A stretch of DNA of 64,000 nucleotides from Maioricimonas rarisocia (GTDB lineage Bacteria; Planctomycetota; Planctomycetia; Planctomycetales; Planctomycetaceae), in the NCBI RefSeq assembly GCF_007747795.1, contig NZ_CP036275.1:6502001-6566000 (forward strand), read 5' to 3'. A model generated the notes under the pieces. It did no database searches. It saw only the letters and a list, made by a program, of their open reading frames with translations, and had not been told where the DNA came from. Shown here one piece after another: positions 63,746 to 64,000 of the stretch (position 1 is the first letter of the stretch; every line of letters starts with the position of its first letter). Both the position numbers and the translations under genes were made by a program.

Positions 63746-64000
63746 ATGCCCCCCATCGTTATCCATCACGAGAACTGCGAAGCCACGATCCTCCCCGAGA
63801 TCGGCTTCAACTGCGTCGCCTTCCGCGTCTGGATCGACGGCGAACCGATCGACGTCATCGACACGACACCGGAGTTCCTCGAAGGCGAAGGACGCCCCAG
63901 CGGCAACGGCATCCCGATCCTGTTCCCGTTTCCCAACCGCATCGAACAGGGAAAGTTCTCCTGGGAGGGGAAGGAGTATCAGCTGCCGCTCACGCCCGGG
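63746..64000 (+). CDS. Aldose 1-epimerase family protein, 3'-truncated
   Basis: The first 85 codons of a gene that leaves the window. The N-terminus IHHENCEATILPEIGFNCVAFRVWIDGEPIDVID is the opening beta-sandwich of galactose mutarotase-like proteins, and the strongly conserved GNGIPILFPFPNRIEQGKFSWEGKEYQLP follows (the FPFPNRI block carries a substrate-binding Arg). The catalytic His and Glu are further downstream and not visible. No clear ribosome site is seen before the ATG. Confidence 0.85.
   Translation, partial: MPPIVIHHENCEATILPEIGFNCVAFRVWIDGEPIDVIDTTPEFLEGEGRPSGNGIPILFPFPNRIEQGKFSWEGKEYQLPLTPG

Overview
The window looks like a piece of a planctomycete chromosome, probably Planctomycetales. 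This is inferred from the high GC content, loosely spaced genes with little operon structure, an arylsulfatase, a TPR membrane protein, a zinc-ribbon/TM/beta-propeller protein, a PQQ-like propeller protein, M56/BlaI pairs and an ECF sigma factor. No rRNA, tRNA, CRISPR array or prophage was seen. Every name below rests on motifs read from the translation, not on a search.

Layout. 1-3.5 kb: end of a TPR membrane protein, then an epimerase and glycosyltransferase pair. 3.5-11.8 kb: MFS transporter and tilS on the minus strand, then RNase Y, an M20 amidohydrolase and a YbdK-like ligase on plus, and a RidA protein on minus. 11.9-14.4 kb: a repeat island with an esterase and a REP-associated tyrosine transposase (RAYT) lying among hairpin repeats. 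14.4-22.5 kb: PIG-L deacetylase, FadL-like porin, NhaP2-type antiporter and three hypothetical proteins. 23-25.6 kb: BlaI repressor and BlaR1-like M56 protease with a paired operator. 26-28.2 kb: modABC molybdate importer. 28.4-36.3 kb: DCC thiol protein, VWA protein, bifunctional nuclease, sulfatase, DoxX plus ECF sigma factor, gamma-glutamyltransferase. 36.3-43.8 kb: AAA ATPase, TauE, SDR, AI-2E transporter, rhomboid protease, ferritin-like protein, DUF72. 44.2-48.8 kb: conserved-looking partner plus SNF2 helicase, repeats, small hypotheticals. 49.1-54.8 kb: TetR regulator with an RND efflux pump. 55.5-64 kb: cyclase, radical SAM protein, zinc-ribbon/propeller protein, purQ, PQQ-like propeller protein, a 1-kb tandem repeat array and the start of an aldose 1-epimerase.

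The most unusual content is between genes. Several families of short palindromic repeats recur in at least seven intergenic clusters. One is a roughly 142-bp element with matching ends (GTAGGGTG/CACCCTAC), which forms a tandem array with a 188-189 bp period near 63 kb. Another is a three-hairpin unit tandemly repeated with a 178-bp period immediately 5' of the RAYT gene. The M56 protease also carries a C-terminal domain resembling secretin segments, an uncommon combination.
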